64,000 bases of DNA from Prorocentrum cordatum (taxonomy: Eukaryota; Sar; Dinophyceae; Prorocentrales; Prorocentraceae), in NCBI GenBank assembly GCA_963575745.1, contig CAUYUJ010020267.1, positions 1 through 64,000 on the forward strand, given 5' to 3'. The notes below the pieces were generated by a model. It did no database searches and had not been told where the DNA came from. It saw only the letters and a list, made by a program, of their open reading frames with translations. Both the position numbers and the translations under genes were made by a program. Below are positions 1 to 13,957 of this stretch, in pieces. How positions within the stretch are numbered: the first letter of the stretch is position 1; the number at the start of each line of letters is the position of its first letter.

Positions 1-3
1 GGG

Positions 4-38
4 ACTTCTCAGAAAAGCCCGGGGGGCTCCTGAGAAGT
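4..38. repeat. Short inverted repeat (hairpin)
   Basis: ACTTCTCAG at 4-12 pairs with CTGAGAAGT at 30-38, and an AGCCC/GGGCT pair lies inside. The ACTTCTCAGAA half recurs at 67-77 and a related CTTCTCAGA at 90-98, so this is a small repeat family at the window edge. No gene is associated. Confidence 0.6.
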
Positions 39-302
39 TTCCCGTGCCTTCTCTGAAGACAGAGAGAACTTCTCAGAAGGCCGGCGGGCTTCTCAGATGC
101 CTCGGAAGCCCCCCCCGTCGCCCGCAGCCGAGGGATGGGGAGGTGCCCGACAGCATTTCGCGACTCGCGTCCTGGTCGCTGCCTGGGCCTCTGGCCAGCG
201 CCCCCCAGCGCGAGCCAGAAAATCCCGCGCCGCGTCCTCGGGGAAGAAGAAAAAGGGAAAAAAAAGAGGGGTCCTTCTATGCCTCATGAATGAGCTCCCA
301 GC

Positions 303-331
303 GCGAGGAGACCCCCTCCCCCCCCCCCCCC

Positions 332-366
<35 letters not shown>

Positions 367-386
367 ACTCCTCGGTTCCTCCCCCT

Positions 387-417
<31 letters not shown>

Positions 418-1100
418 CCGCCCCCCCCCCCGCCCCCTCCCCCCCGACCCCCCCCCGCCACCCCTCCCCGCCCCCCCCCCCCGCCCCCCCGCCCCCCCGC
501 GCCCCCCCCTCCCCCTCCTCCCCACCCTCCTCCTCCTCCCCCTCCCCACCCTCCCCTCCTTATTCCACCCCTCCTCCCTTCCTCCTCCTCCTCCTTCTTC
601 CCCTTCCACCTTTCCTTGCCGCCCCTGACCCCCCTTGCTCCTTCTGCTCCTCTCTGGCGCCCTCCCTCCTCGTCCTCCCTCGTACTTCCCTCGTCCTTCC
701 TCGTCCTCTCGTCCTCCTCCTCCTTCTCCTCCTCCTCCTCCTCCTCTCCCCCCCCCCCTTCTCTCCCTCTTCCTCCTCCTCCTGCCCCCTCCTCCTCCTC
801 CACCTCCTCCTCCTCCTCCTCCTGCCTCCTCCTCCTCCTCCGCCTCCTTGCTCCTTCTCCCCCTTCCCCCCCCCCTCCCCTCTCCTCGTCCTTCCTCGTC
901 CCCCTTTTTCACCTGCCTCATACCTCCTCCCTCCCCTTCCTCCTCCCTCTCCTCCCCCCTTCCCCCTCCTCTCCTCCTCCTCCTTTCTGCTCCTCCTCCT
1001 TCCTCCCTCCCTCTCCCTCACCTCCTGCTCCTGCCCCCCCCCCCCCCTCCCCCCCCCCCCCCCTTCCCCACCCCTCCTCCCCCCCCCCCCTTGCGGACCC
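303..1100. repeat. C-rich / CCT low-complexity tract
   Basis: About 800 bases of nearly pure pyrimidine on the plus strand: runs of C up to about 480, then CCT/TCC blocks. Long frames open on both strands here only encode poly-Pro/Ser or poly-Gly/Glu and are composition artefacts. Such tracts can form triplex or G-quadruplex structures on the G-rich strand, but nothing here shows a function. Confidence 0.9.
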
Positions 1101-1354
1101 CTCGGCGGCGAGGGCCATCGCCCCGCCGCGCCGGGCCCGCGGGGCCGCGCCGGCTCGAGGCGCGAAGACGGAGGGGGGACGGGGGCGATGATGCGAACGA
1201 GGCTGGAGACGAGGATGGGGTTATTGAAGTGTTGGAGGGCGAGGGTGATCAATTACACGCGCACTTAGAAACGCTATGCACGTTAATCCTCGTTAATAGC
1301 AGGAGAAGACAACAACCCATGCTTAGAATAACTCTCACAGGTAACACACTCAAT

Positions 1355-1378
1355 GTGCGTGTGTGTGTGTGTGCGCGC

Positions 1379-1418
<40 letters not shown>

Positions 1419-1470
1419 GCGCGTGCGCGCGCGCGTGCGTGCGCGCGCGTGGGTGGGCGGGCGGGCGGGG
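1355..1470. repeat. (GT)n / (GTGC)n microsatellite
   Basis: Alternating purine-pyrimidine repeat (GTGTGTGT, then GTGCGTGC and GCGCGC) ending in a G run near 1470. This pattern can adopt Z-DNA. The Arg/Ala/Cys/Val-rich and His/Thr-rich frames across it are not genes. Confidence 0.9.
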
Positions 1471-4160
1471 GGGGGGGCGTTCTTTGGGCGCCGCGCGGGG
1501 TGGGCGACGCTCAGCGCAACCAAATCGCGGGGGGGCGGCGCCGCCCCCCCCGCTGTTTTCGACCGCAAGTGCGCTGCCGCGAATTCCGACAAGGCATTTG
1601 CAGATCGCGCCGTCGCGCCGCGCGCCCGCCGACCGCGACCCGCCCCCCTCGCGACAGCGTGGCCCGCGGGCGGCGGGCTGCGAAACGCCGCGCGCGGGCG
1701 GCGCGCAGCGGCTGCCCGCGCAGCGCCCCTGAGCCCGCCCCGATTGCGCGCCACTTCTGCGAGCGAGGTCGCGCCGCGCTCGCGGTCTCCATCTTACTGC
1801 GAGAGGGCGCCGCCGCGGGCCGCGCAAGCCCGCTGGGGCGAGGCGGCGGCGCGGGCAGCGCAGGACGGAACATGGCCAGCGGGCCGCAATCTTCGGCGCC
1901 ATGACACCCGCGCCGCGCCCAGGAAGCCATCGGCGCCGCGCGCGACCAGCCCGGCCCCTCCTCAGCCACCCGCCCCCGCCAGGATTTGGCGGCCGGTCCG
2001 CCGCGGCTGACGGGCGGCCCCGCGCAGCGCGCCCCCGCGCCGCGGCGTTCAGATTCCGAAAGGTTCGGGGTCATTTGCTTCAGCCCCAGGGTCCTGCATG
2101 ATGCTCGTGGCACGGCTGCCCCCGCGGCCCCGCGTCGCGCGATCGTCGAGGCGTTGGGCGGCGCGCGCGCGCGAGGCTGCCCGACCTCGGGCCCGCGGGC
2201 CACGCGATGCGCGGCGAAGCTCTGCGCGCGCAATTGCCCGATGTCAGGGGCCATGGTTCCCCCTTTGGGCGGCGCCTCGGCGGCGGCGCGACGCGCGGGC
2301 CATTGTTCCGCGCGGCCCATTGGTTCGCGCGGGCGCGGTGCGCCAGCGGGCGGCGGTCGATCGCCGGCGGTCGGCGCTGCCCCGCGGGCGCGACTGGCGC
2401 GAGCTCGACCGTGCCAAGGCGGCGGCCGAGCCGACCTCATCGACGGAGACCGCGGCGCGGTTTCAGCCCGCGCGCTGGCGCGGGCGCCCTACGCCGATCG
2501 GCGGCGATGGCGCTGGATTGGGCATGTCATGCGCGCGCGAAGGCCGCGGCGCGGTGTCGCTTGGCCAGCGGGGCGCTTCGGCCGCCCCAAGCGTTCGGGT
2601 GGCCTAGGTGCCGCGCGCAGATCGCTGATCGCGGCCCCCGCCTGGCCCCGCGGCAACGACGTCGGGCGGGCGTCGCCGTCGAAGTGCCATGCGCATCGGC
2701 GGAGCACTGGGCCCCAGCCGCCGCGCCGCCTCGGACCAGGGCGGCTCGGCGGTCGAACGCCGCGGGGCCGAATATCCAGGCCGCAGCTGGATGCAGTGCG
2801 CGGCGGGTGGAACGGGCGACGCCTCGGTTGTCGAGTCGGCTTCGCGGTCGGGCCGCGCGCGCGAATGCGATGCGCGGCGCGCCATGTCCAACGCGATGGC
2901 CCGAGGGAGGCGCCCCGCGCTCGAGTGCCCCAGGATGTTCGAGCGCTGGCGGTAAGCGGGCATGCGCCGATGGCGTGGCAAACGCGGGGTCTGGGCCACA
3001 TGGCTTTGCCGCGCGTGGGTGGTCGGGCATGTTCGAATTCGGGGCAGCGTGCCAACGGGCGGGCGGGGGGGTCGCATTTTGTGCCAGCGCCCTGGGAGGG
3101 CAACCAGCTCTCGCTGCGCAACGCTGCGTCGGCGCGCCATTGGGCGCGACCGCCGCTGGGCGCAGACGGCGAACGCGAAAATACGCATTATGCGTAGGTC
3201 AGCCAGGAAATCGCGGCGCGTCACTGCGGCAGGCGGGGGGCCTTGGCTGGTCGCCGATGCACGTGCGCGGCGTTGCGACCTGCCCGTCGGCACAGTGATG
3301 GGCGGTCTGTCGCGCCTCAAGATTGACCCCGTCTTCCCCGACGCGCGAACAAACGCGCCGACGTGCGCGCGCGGGCGGCGCCGACCACTGGGCGCCGACC
3401 GCGGGCGCCGCGCAGCGCGAATCTCACGGCGCCGGGCGGGGGGCGCCACGCAGCCACGACCGCGGGGCATCGCAGGGCTTTCGCCGCCGGGCAGCCCCTT
3501 GGGGCGCGGGCCGCAGGGCGCCATCGGGCGCCGCGTGCGCAGCGCCAAACACATGGCACCACGCTGCGCAAACCGCAAGGCACCAACAACAGGGCGCCAA
3601 CAAACATTCGGGGCGCCCCGAGCGGCACCATCCGGCACCAACCAATGGGCACCAACAACTGGGGCACCCGCGCGCGCGCCAAGGCACCACGGGGGCCAAC
3701 CATCGGGCGCCGACGCACAGAGCCAACTCGCCAACGGCCGACTCCCAACACCACGCATTGCAGGGCAGCGGCTTTTATATACGAACACGCGCGGCGCCAA
3801 TTCCTCGACCAGCAGTTCGAGCAGCGGAGGGCAAGCCCTGTAGAAGGACGTCTGAAGACCAACACAGACATGTCTTACTGCCTTCCAGCATGCGTGATAA
3901 TATGTATAACAGCGCGTACACGCACGAATGGTATATACCTTACCATATGGCGCCCGGATGGCATAGATTCGCACGCGCGCCCGTGCGCGAAAACATGGTT
4001 CGCATATGGAATTATATGCATGCGCGCACACGTGTTGGAAGGCGTTGCCTGCAGCCTCCCATGTGCACTTGCGGCGTCGCTCCAGCGCTGCAAATCCCAC
4101 CAGCCCTTTGGGCGTGAGTGGTTTAGAGAGCCCGCTCTGTTCTTAACCCCCTTCTCCCCC
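1471..4160. other. Very GC-rich region, no gene recognised
   Basis: Frames are open on both strands simply because AT-rich stop codons are rare. Their translations are Arg/Ala/Gly/Pro-rich with no recognisable domain. Short dispersed GGCACCAACAA / GGGCGCC repeats occur at about 3580-3720, and a C run lies at about 4168-4206. I see no supportable gene. Confidence 0.6.
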
Positions 4161-4346
4161 TTCGGGGAGGGGTTTACCCCCCCCCCCTACCCCCCCCCCC
4201 CCCCCCGGGCCTAGAGAGGGCGTTCCGCGGGTGGTCAGAGGGGTCGTTTTTGACTCCTGGGAGGCCTAGAAAACGACACCCCTCAAGAGGATTCTGGCCC
4301 CGACGGGGGGAGGCAGAAAAAAACATCTCCTCTTCTTTGAAGCCAA

Positions 4347-4510
4347 AATCATTGATTTTACCAAGGTTTTGGCCCCATTTTGGCCTTCCGAGGGGGCAGC
4401 GCTCCTTAAAGCTCCCCTCTTCTTCCAAAGCAAAATCATTGATTTTACAAAGGCTTTGGCCTCGCGTTGCCCTTCTGAGGGGGCAGCGCCCATTAAAGCC
4501 CCCCTCTTCT
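4347..4510 (+). repeat. Two tandem copies of an ~85-bp unit
   Basis: AAAATCATTGATTTTAC begins each copy (4347 and 4432), and the copies end with similar CCCCTCTTCT. Divergence is moderate, with most differences in the middle. The surrounding DNA to 4620 has short CCAAGAGGCCCC/AAGATGGC repeats resembling in composition the satellite at 58.4-60.0 kb. No coding function is seen. Confidence 0.7.
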
Positions 4511-4620
4511 GTGACCGATTCCCTCCAAGATGGCCCCAAGAAGCGCCCAGGAGGCACCAAGAGGCCCCAAGATGGCCCCAAGAGGCCCCCAGGAGGCACC
4601 AAGAGGCCCCCCCAGGAGGG

Positions 4621-4807
4621 GCCCGAACGACTCGCACCAGGACGAGGGGCCCGAACAACTCACACCACGAGAAGCCCGAACGACTCACACCAGGACGAAG
4701 AGCCCGAACGACTCACACCACGAAGAGCCCGAACGACTCACACCAGAAAGAAGGGCCCGAACGACCCACACCAAGACGAGAAACCCCAAACGACTCAAAC
4801 CACGAGG
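4621..4807 (+). repeat. Minisatellite alternating 28- and 25-bp units
   Basis: Seven units begin GCCCGAACGACTCACACCA or a close variant. Unit lengths alternate roughly 28, 25, 28, 25, 28, 28-29, 25, so the higher-order unit is a 53-bp dimer. The repeat is open in several frames but shows no coding bias. Confidence 0.75.
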
Positions 4808-4941
4808 AGCGCTTTCTCTCCCTCCTCCTCCGCCTCGCCCTTCCTCCGCCCCCCCCCCCCACAAGGAGGATGTGCAAGGAGGCGGGGGGAAGGAGGAACA
4901 GGGGAGATATGCGGGGGCAAACGGACACGCGCCTGAAGAAG

Positions 4942-6479
<1,538 letters not shown>

Positions 6480-6480
<1 letters not shown>

Positions 6481-9400
6481 TAGAAAGTGGGCGAGAAGGA
6501 GCAGCAGTAGGAGGGGGGCGAACTGAGGGGGGCAACGGAACGTGGGATGATGATTGGGTGGACTTCAAAAGAATGCGCAATGATGAGTTCGGGTGGGAAG
6601 GGGGAGGGGGGGGCTGCGACGGGGGGCCGAAGTGTTAGAGAAGGGGCGGGTTGAGAGGACGCCTGGCAGAGGGGGCAAACAGACTGGACCGAAGGAGGGG
6701 CAACGTGGAGAGCGAGAGGTGATTCAACGATGATGGATGGTACGGGTCTCTTGCGTCTTGCGTTGTTTTCGGCGCTGGGCCCGCTCGGGGCTCGATCCGA
6801 CGCAACATTCACAAGGAAAGAAAGCAGTCCTCGGGGGGCGTCATGGGGCTCTGAGCCCTCGCCTGCCCTCCGAGGCCGCTCATTCTCAAACGGCAGGTCG
6901 CTGCCTGCAACTCGCATCAGTTGCTCGCGCGCCGCGAGCCTCGCATCTGGCGGCGGGTCGCCGGGGATGGTCGACCGCCGCCGCCCCAAGTGATCTGCTT
7001 CACTGCCGCGTTTGTTTTCCAACCGCCGCATCATGAATCCGAGAGGTCGGCCTTGTGCGACCTTTGGGCCAGCATGTCCGACCCTGGACAGTCGGCAACC
7101 ATGACGTCTGCACTGAGCAACAAACTTATCACGAAACTCGTAATACTTGATAGTGTCGTCCCCGCCCAGACGCAAACTGGTGACGCCATCTCCTTCAATC
7201 GCCCGGTGACCTCCGTAAACTGGCTCTGGATATGGCGGCGGAGGTAGCGGCGAGTCTGGCTCGCCGCTGCCCTGCCCACCGCGCCCGCTCGAAGCCGCTC
7301 CTGAAGCGATGCTCGGGGGCGCAGGCTCTGGGCCAAACAGCGCGTCCTCGTTGTTTCCGAACGCCAGCTCCTGCCACGACCCCTGGTTCTCCGCGCGTCG
7401 AGGACGGCGCGCTGAACTCATCGCCCGACCCCGGCTCAAACCCACCCCTGCGGCCACCGCCCGGACTTTTGCAAGATGGAGGCCGGCGTGAACATGTCAG
7501 CAGAGTCTGAATATGTGAGCTCGGGGTCTTGCGGTCGTCGATGTCGTCGACGTCTGCGCTCCTCTCGACGCAGCCACGGCTGCCGCCTGCCTCTGGAAAC
7601 TCTGCCATTGGTTCCGCCTCGCCCGCGCCTCGCCCTGCAGGGGCGCCGACCCCTTCCGAGACATGCCAAAACGCACGCCCGCAACTCACAACTTCAGACC
7701 CCAATCCTCTGAACAAAAACAATCCAATGTTGTCACGGGGATCGTGGGTTGAGTAGGTTGCGAGCGCCCGCTTATGCATTTCAAGTCATGGCCTCGGTCT
7801 CCACGACCTCCGCCCCCGCGGCCTCGCCCTCCGCAAACTCCACGAGGCTTCTCGCCACCCTCGTCGCCCTCGTCCACGCAGCCGTCGGCGCCGCCCCAGA
7901 AGCGCGAGGTCGCGCAGGATCCATCAGGGAGGCGAATGCCGATGATGTCCAAAACGCTCGGGGCCATGGTGCCCACCGCGCTGCTCGACGAGTTGATCTC
8001 GAAGGTGCGCGCAAACCATCTGATGCATTTACGCAGGCTGCCCATGATCTTACACTGCTCCACCCGTTCCCAGCTCGATGCGAGCTAACACTCATGAGCG
8101 TCTGCGAATACAGGCGTAGCGCCTGGAACTGGCTTCTTCAGGACTGTAAAAGCGCAGTGCCGAGGGCTGTCATTCTGCCGCGCTGCGCGCATCCACATCC
8201 GCTCAACGATGAACTCGTCGACAGCCCCCCCTTCGGCGGTGGGCGCTGCCACATCCGCTCCGCTGGCGCAGAAAACACAACTAGCCTCGCGCAGCCTGCC
8301 ATGCATCGTCTTCGAGCAACGCGGGCGAGTGGCGATCTTGTAGAAATTCGGGAACATGCGCGAGGTCTGACCCCCACCACGCCCACATAAACAGAAGCCA
8401 GCCTTGTTGCGCATAGACTTGATATGAAGTCTTCTCTCTGGCCCTGAGACTTTTTGCGACTTGCCCAACAAGTGGGGCTTGCGCCAGCGGCCCCATGTCA
8501 AGTCTGATACCCAATGGAGCGCCTGCCCGAGGCGCGTGCGTGCCAGTCGACGTTCGCCAGCGCAGCGGCGGCCTCGGCGACGCAATCGAACTGCCCCTCA
8601 AAGTGAGGGAGGGCGCATTCGCGATCAAGCTCGGGGGCGGCAGCAGGCGCAACAGGCCCTGATAGGCGGTCGATGGCGTCGTGGGAGAACATTGACTCAT
8701 CGTCGCACGTCGACGATCGTGGTAGAGAGTACGCGGCCAATTTTTTTTCACGATGCTTTCCAACCTCCAGTCCATATGAGCATCGCGTCGCACCGCGTGA
8801 ACCACTGACCACAACCTCTCGCCTCAGCCGATGGGCGCGCGAAGAAGATCAGCACGGTCGAACGCGGGGGCGTCGCCAATAGCAGCAAGGCTAGCCCGCA
8901 AGTGCTGTGTTAGCACTTTGCCATTGCGCACGTTCTTTCGCAGCGAAGCTACGCGGCGGCGGCCGCGCCAAGTCGCCAGAGAAGCCCCCGCCGCCCAACG
9001 CGCGCGACTCAGATGCAGCCGCGCCAGTCAGTCGAAGGCCCCACATACAACGCAGGCTCTGCCCACGCACCGCCCAGGCAACCCACTTGCGCAACGCCCT
9101 TCGTTGGACTGGCCCCATCTGCTCGCGGAGGAGCGTCCGCCGCGCGCCACCTCTACCGCGCGCCACGTTCTGCGGTGGCTCTCCTCCATCGCCGCCTTCA
9201 TCTAGGGCCTGGCCCCCGAGGTGCTCCAGACTCGCCACCCAGCTTCGCATGCATCTGGCGCCTGAGCGAGGACTTTGGCTGCACCCGTCGCCGCGAGAGC
9301 TGGGCGCGCAACGGGCCGATGTCAACGATGCCGGCCGAGTCGAAGACAGAACGGGCACATTCCTTATCGAGGCGCGGCCGCTCTCGATCTTGGCCGCGCC

Positions 9401-10495
9401 CAAGACTAACAGGGCCTTTGTCGCGACCAGCTCGGCGCGACACTCCAGAGCGCCAATCGAACGTCCACCCGTCGACAAATAGTCTTGGGCGCGACAACTT
9501 CTGAGCCCCAAGTCCCGGGCCGAGAGTTCAAGAGAACCCCCCCCCCCCTTCCGCGGCCACCTTCTTGCCAGTGATATGCTCGAGCCAGAGCTCGCAGACG
9601 TCGTCGCCGAGACCGTGGGCGCCCGCCAAGGGGCCGAAGTAGCCCACCGAGTCCAACGCGCGCGCCCACCTCGACTGCGGGGAGATCGGTGGAAGCCGCC
9701 CGACGAGAGCCCGCGCAGACATCCTGAGCAACTTACGCAGACAATGGTTAAGATCTCGGCAGCTGCCCGCTGCACAGAAGCGTTGGCATTCGCCTCGGGC
9801 CCGAATGCCACCGTTGGCCATCGTGGGGAAGAGGTGCCTGCGGACTCGTTGATATCGTGTGCTGCCACTGCTGCTCAAGAGCGCGTCGTAGACTTGCTGC
9901 CTGTACCTACCTGCATCCAACCCTGGGCAGACTCGCTGCCTCTCACGTTTGTAGTCAAGGTTTTCCTTCAACCACCCACGTACCAGGCCTACGAATGACA
10001 AGACATAGTTAGGTCCGCGCAGCGATAGACTCCACCTGATAATTCCAGTGATCCAAAGACGAATCAGCCGAGTTGGTTGTGAAATCACATGCGCGATGCG
10101 GTGATTTAAGCACTTGGCGTGTAAGGTACCGACACGGGCAAGGGAATCAGGATGCCGAAGAGCCCGCTCAACGAAGTCAAGAGCAGCGTCACCGTCTGTG
10201 GCAGATCTCCACTGGCGCCTCCGAAAGCGCGTGGCTGCTGGGACAAGATTGGATAGGCCGTGCAAAATATTGGCGTGCACATCGGCCCTGCAACGATCCA
10301 GAGTGCAGAGAGGCTGCGACAGCTCGAAGCTCACCAAGAGCGCCTGCGAGCGGTCTGCACGCGCGAACACAGCAGCACATGCAAGCTCACTATGTAAAAC
10401 ATTGTGGGACCAAGAGAAACCATGCGAAGCCAAAAGTGCACCAGGGGCCATGGGTGATTCAGGTTGGGGGGGACTATCAAAAAAAAACAAATAGT
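6480..10495 (-). pseudogene. Mosaic of broken minus-strand frames, unidentified
   Basis: Minus-strand frames of 100-325 codons follow one another in different phases (for example 6480-7457, 7195-7779, 8085-8585, 8891-9868, 9528-10490). They have more protein-like composition than the plus-strand shadows: a segment near 8300-8450 is rich in Cys and Tyr/Phe, and one near 9600-9750 in Leu/Arg. I recognise no family. The run lies downstream of the SL-led frame at 11362 and on the same strand, so it may be the decayed body of the same retrocopied transcript or an unrelated degraded element. Confidence 0.3.
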
Positions 10496-11362
10496 TTAGG
10501 CGCTGCTTCGCTTATAGTTTCCCTCATGCCCCACTCGCCCCACTTTCGTGCCTGCCGCGGCCGAGAACAGCGTCTCGCCCCCAGCAGGGACCATGTCCAG
10601 GTCGCACTCAGCAGCTGCATCTGGGACAACACCACCACAGCTGTCAGCGATTGGCAGGCATCCAACCTCTGTTGCCACAAGCAGCCGAGCGAATTGAGTC
10701 TCATCACCGCGATGCCGTTCGTAGAAGACAGCTGGCGTGAAGCCTTGAGCGACAGCTGTGTCGCATAATTCATTCACCAGGGCAATCGCATGTGCGGGCT
10801 GGCACAACACCAAGGGACCTGATAAAACATGTGTTGGCGTCTTCAATGTGGCACCTCCGACTCCAGCTTGGTCAGCTTTGGATACACTAGAGCCGAGCCT
10901 GTGAGGAACTTCTGGATCCACAATGGCAGATATAAGTGCAACATGATCAACATCTCTGACATCATACGTGCTACCGCCCGCATTCTTCACGAGACGCCTG
11001 CCCACGCTGGATACCCAATCAACCCTGTAAGCGTCAGCGAGCACCCCTCTGCATCGGCTCACGAAATCCTCAAAAAGGTCTCAGCCATGCCAACATCTGG
11101 ACCAATCACATCTCCAGGGGCGGCCACTGCATGTCCAACCGGCTCGTCCAGATCTTGCGCCTCGCCAGCGAGGCTGCTGGCGGCTGCTGTCCACCCGTCC
11201 TCGGCATCCAGAAGGGCGTCGGCTGTGTGCTGCAGCGGCCCACTCTCCCACGTCACAAGAACTCAGACTCTCGGAGGCCTCTGCTGCCTGAGCTGCGGCA
11301 GCCCACTCGTCCATGATAGAGACTCCATAGAGAACAAAAACGAACGCTTCGGACATAAGCAT
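10496..11362 (-). pseudogene. SL-led open frame of unknown function with one in-frame UGA
   Basis: An ATG at 11362 sits directly against a spliced-leader relic, with the SL bases CTCA running into ATG. The frame continues to a stop at 10496, about 289 codons, broken once by UGA at about 11081. A second frame at 11059-11256 is more acidic and may be the true phase for part of the gene, implying an indel. The downstream half has an ordinary soluble-protein composition (LVATEVGCLPIADSCGG region) but matches no family I know. The SL position suggests a processed, reinserted mRNA. The minus strand shows no poly(A) tail near 10490; instead it has a short T run there. Confidence 0.4.
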
Positions 11363-11381
11363 TGAGCCAAAATGGCTACGG
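11362..11381 (-). other. Dinoflagellate spliced-leader relic
   Basis: The minus strand reads CCGTAGCCATTTTGGCTCAA, a 20/20 match to the core of the dinoflagellate spliced leader; the leader's last G is replaced by T. In dinoflagellates the SL is trans-spliced to mRNA 5' ends, and genomic SL relics mark mRNAs that were reverse-transcribed and reinserted. The adjacent ATG at 11362 fits that reading. A chance 20-mer match in 64 kb is negligible. Confidence 0.9.
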
Positions 11382-11382
11382 A

Positions 11383-13100
11383 AGGGGGGAGCGCGTTTAC
11401 TTGGGCGCCGTTGTTTGTTCAGCTGTATGTGGGGATGAGGGCGTGCGGCAAGGAATGCTGGGGGCCTCCAATTCTCAATGCCGATTGTTGACTAGTTGCG
11501 CACGTTTGGTGACGTGGAAACGCCAGGGAAGAGGGGCGGGGGATGACGGGGTGGATGAGGGGTAGCCTTCAGAGTCTCAAGCGCCCACCACCTGGTAAAC
11601 TCCCTGGGAACGCCCTTGTAGGACCCAATGTTCGTACATCCCATTCGCGTACTTCCATCAAAATGTCAATTCAACCTCCAATCGAAAACAGCACGCCGAT
11701 TAAACCGTGAACCCAGGACGACGTTGAGGGGAGAGAAGCCTGGTGGAGGAGGGGGACGGGATGAGGACGGGGAGCGGGATGAAGGTAAGAGGCTTGCAGA
11801 GGACGAGGGGTCGAGAGCACGGTGCAATTCGAATGGGGGTCAGAGCATGAGGGGAAGGAGGAGGGCGAGGTTTGGGATCACAACGCGGATGGGGAGGGTA
11901 ACTGAGAAGGAGAGAGGCGTTGATGGAAGGGAACGGTCACGCGGGGGAGGGGGGAAGAGGAGGCACGGAAGAGGGGAGAGAGAGAGAGAGAGAAGAATGC
12001 ATGCGTACAAAATGAAGATGAGGCGGGAGAGGAGGAAGGGGAAGATGGGGAGAATGGGAACGCATTGGACATGCCGCTTATCCCGAACACCCGCATATGA
12101 CAGGCTGTGGCCACGGCGCCAAGACGAGCGCGCGATTCCAAAACACTGCGTTCACGCCGGTTGCTGGTGGGGTCGTTTGTTCGGTTGCGCCCAGTGAGGC
12201 GAGACTACGATTCTTGCGCTGCATGCCGCGCCGCGCGCGCGCGTAAGCCCCATGCACAGGGCAAGGTGACATCGAGGCGTTGTGTCCCATGCAGGGCGTT
12301 TAGTACCCAGACCCCGAGGCGACACCCCAAGACGCCACATAAAACATACAACAGGCGCACAACGAACAATCAGTCGTTGCGCGATTTGAGCGAAAATGGC
12401 CCTGACACAACGCATACTGTGACCGCTGCTTGCGATGGGTCTTCCGTTCGCGAAACCGAACCAGTTGAAGTCTACGGGACGGTATGTTGCAACTGCGTGT
12501 TTCATAAGATCTTTGCCACGGTGCGTTTTTGAAGGTAATGTGTCGTAGGCCAGGTGAAGTCTCAGAACCCGTTTCCTGGATGTTCGCCCAGATAGTCATT
12601 CGCATAAAACCCGTTGGAAAGTCCACATCTAAACCTAACGCTGTCCAATATCAGCGTTCGTCACAGGCGAACTCAAAATCAAACGAATGTCACGCCACGC
12701 CCTAACACAGTCCGTTGCGCGCAAGCGTCGTTGTAAGTCGCGTTCGGTCGGCATCGACGTTGAGCACGCACGAGTGTTTTCATAAGTTGAATGTATTTTG
12801 CGACGTAATGGTTTCGACGCTGTTCCGATGGCTGTGTTGTGCGCTGTTTAGTTCCACGTGGCACATTTTATACCAGTGTCCTGTCCAATGCGCTACCATC
12901 CCCACGAAAATCACACAACGTTGTGGCGACTACTTTTTTTTGCAAGCAGCAGCGGTCGACCATTTTGGTGACCATCTGTTTGGGGGCGACCATTTTGGCG
13001 ACCATTTTGTTTTGGGCGAACATTCGGGCGACCATCGCGGCGACCATTTATTTAGATCGCCTCCTGTGCGCACCCTGGCTTTGACAATCCTATGTCTCCT
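11383..13100. other. Intergenic with a short GACCATTTTGG repeat array
   Basis: Purine-rich between about 11740 and 12050. At about 12955-13050 the motif GGCGACCATTTTG and variants recur five or six times in loose tandem; its 10-base overlap with the SL (CCATTTTGGC) is probably coincidental. No gene is supported. Confidence 0.5.
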
Positions 13101-13108
13101 CATACTCC

Positions 13109-13957
13109 TCATCCTCCTCTCGTCTTTTTATTGATCTTCCTCCTCCTTATCTTCCTCCCCCTTTTCTCTCCCCCTTTCCCCCCTTCCAGGTGTCGGCCAC
13201 GGAGGAGTTTTGGCTGAAGTCCGGCGGCGGGGGGCAGCTCGCCTTGCGGCCAGGGGCGGCGACCCAGTGAGGGGGGCGCGAGAAGGGAAGACCCCCAGAG
13301 GATGCCCAGAGGAGGCGGCCAGGAAGAGTGGGACGAGGAAGAAGAGGAGGGAGAGGAGAAAGAGGTTGAAATGCCAGACGACACACCCGCAATAATCCAC
13401 CAACCAATGCGGGAAAGCGTGAGGCGTTCGGCAAGCCGGCCGTCCTGTCGTGGCTGCCGCCGCGAAGGCCTCCAGGGAGGCGTTCTGAAGGCGCGCCCGA
13501 CACTGGCAGCCGAGGAATCTATGTACTTGCGTCGTGTGCTTGGTTCCGCCGCACTCGGTGCACGACGCCCTGGCGGCGCCGGGGGCCGCGCCCTCAGTCG
13601 TCGCCGGGGCGCTGCGGGCGAGGCCACCCATCGCCCGCGTTCTGAAGGCGCCGGCGGCCTGGCCACCAGTCGCCCCGCGGCTGGGAGCGGGCTGGCAACG
13701 TCGGGCTCGCTTCTCTCCTCGGCCATGGCATCATGATGCTGCTGGCCCTCAGATGCTAGGTTGTTCGCGTTGATCTCGACATCGGCAATCTTCATCTCGC
13801 CCATGAACTCCCCCGCGGCATGTGCCGCGTGGTCGATGTCATCTCTCTGTTGTGTTATCACGCCTTTCTCACAGTCCAGAAGCGGGCTCATGTCGATGCC
13901 GCAGGCAACAAGACAGCGCGCGTTCATCTCCTTCATGATTGGCACTCTTGCCGTCAA
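13109..13957 (-). CDS. Hypothetical protein, weak
   Basis: Frame of 282 codons. The first ~70 residues have an ordinary acidic, soluble composition (DIDHAAHAAGEF, KIADVEINANN), the middle is Arg/Pro/Ala-rich and the end is Ser-rich low complexity. No domain, SL or neighbour supports function. It may be an exon fragment or chance open frame in GC-rich DNA. Confidence 0.2.
   Translation of the reverse strand: MTARVPIMKEMNARCLVACGIDMSPLLDCEKGVITQQRDDIDHAAHAAGEFMGEMKIADVEINANNLASEGQQHHDAMAEERSEPDVASPLPAAGRLVARPPAPSERGRWVASPAAPRRRLRARPPAPPGRRAPSAAEPSTRRKYIDSSAASVGRAFRTPPWRPSRRQPRQDGRLAERLTLSRIGWWIIAGVSSGISTSFSSPSSSSSSHSSWPPPLGILWGSSLLAPPSLGRRPWPQGELPPAAGLQPKLLRGRHLEGGKGGEKRGRKIRRRKINKKTRGG

Noticed and set aside
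97-1191. Long Pro/Ser-rich plus-strand frames and Gly/Glu/Arg-rich minus-strand frames
   Set aside because: Both strands are open because of C/CCT simple repeats; no domain, no codon bias.
1249-4100. Overlapping frames up to about 500 codons on both strands
   Set aside because: GC-rich DNA lacks stop codons by composition; translations are Arg/Ala/Pro-rich without motifs.
4360-4380. CCATTTTGGCC resembling the spliced leader
   Set aside because: Only about 10 matching bases with unrelated flanks.
12950-13050. Repeated GACCATTTTGGCG as possible SL relics
   Set aside because: Match limited to CCATTTTGGC in a local tandem repeat; the CTCAAG end is missing.
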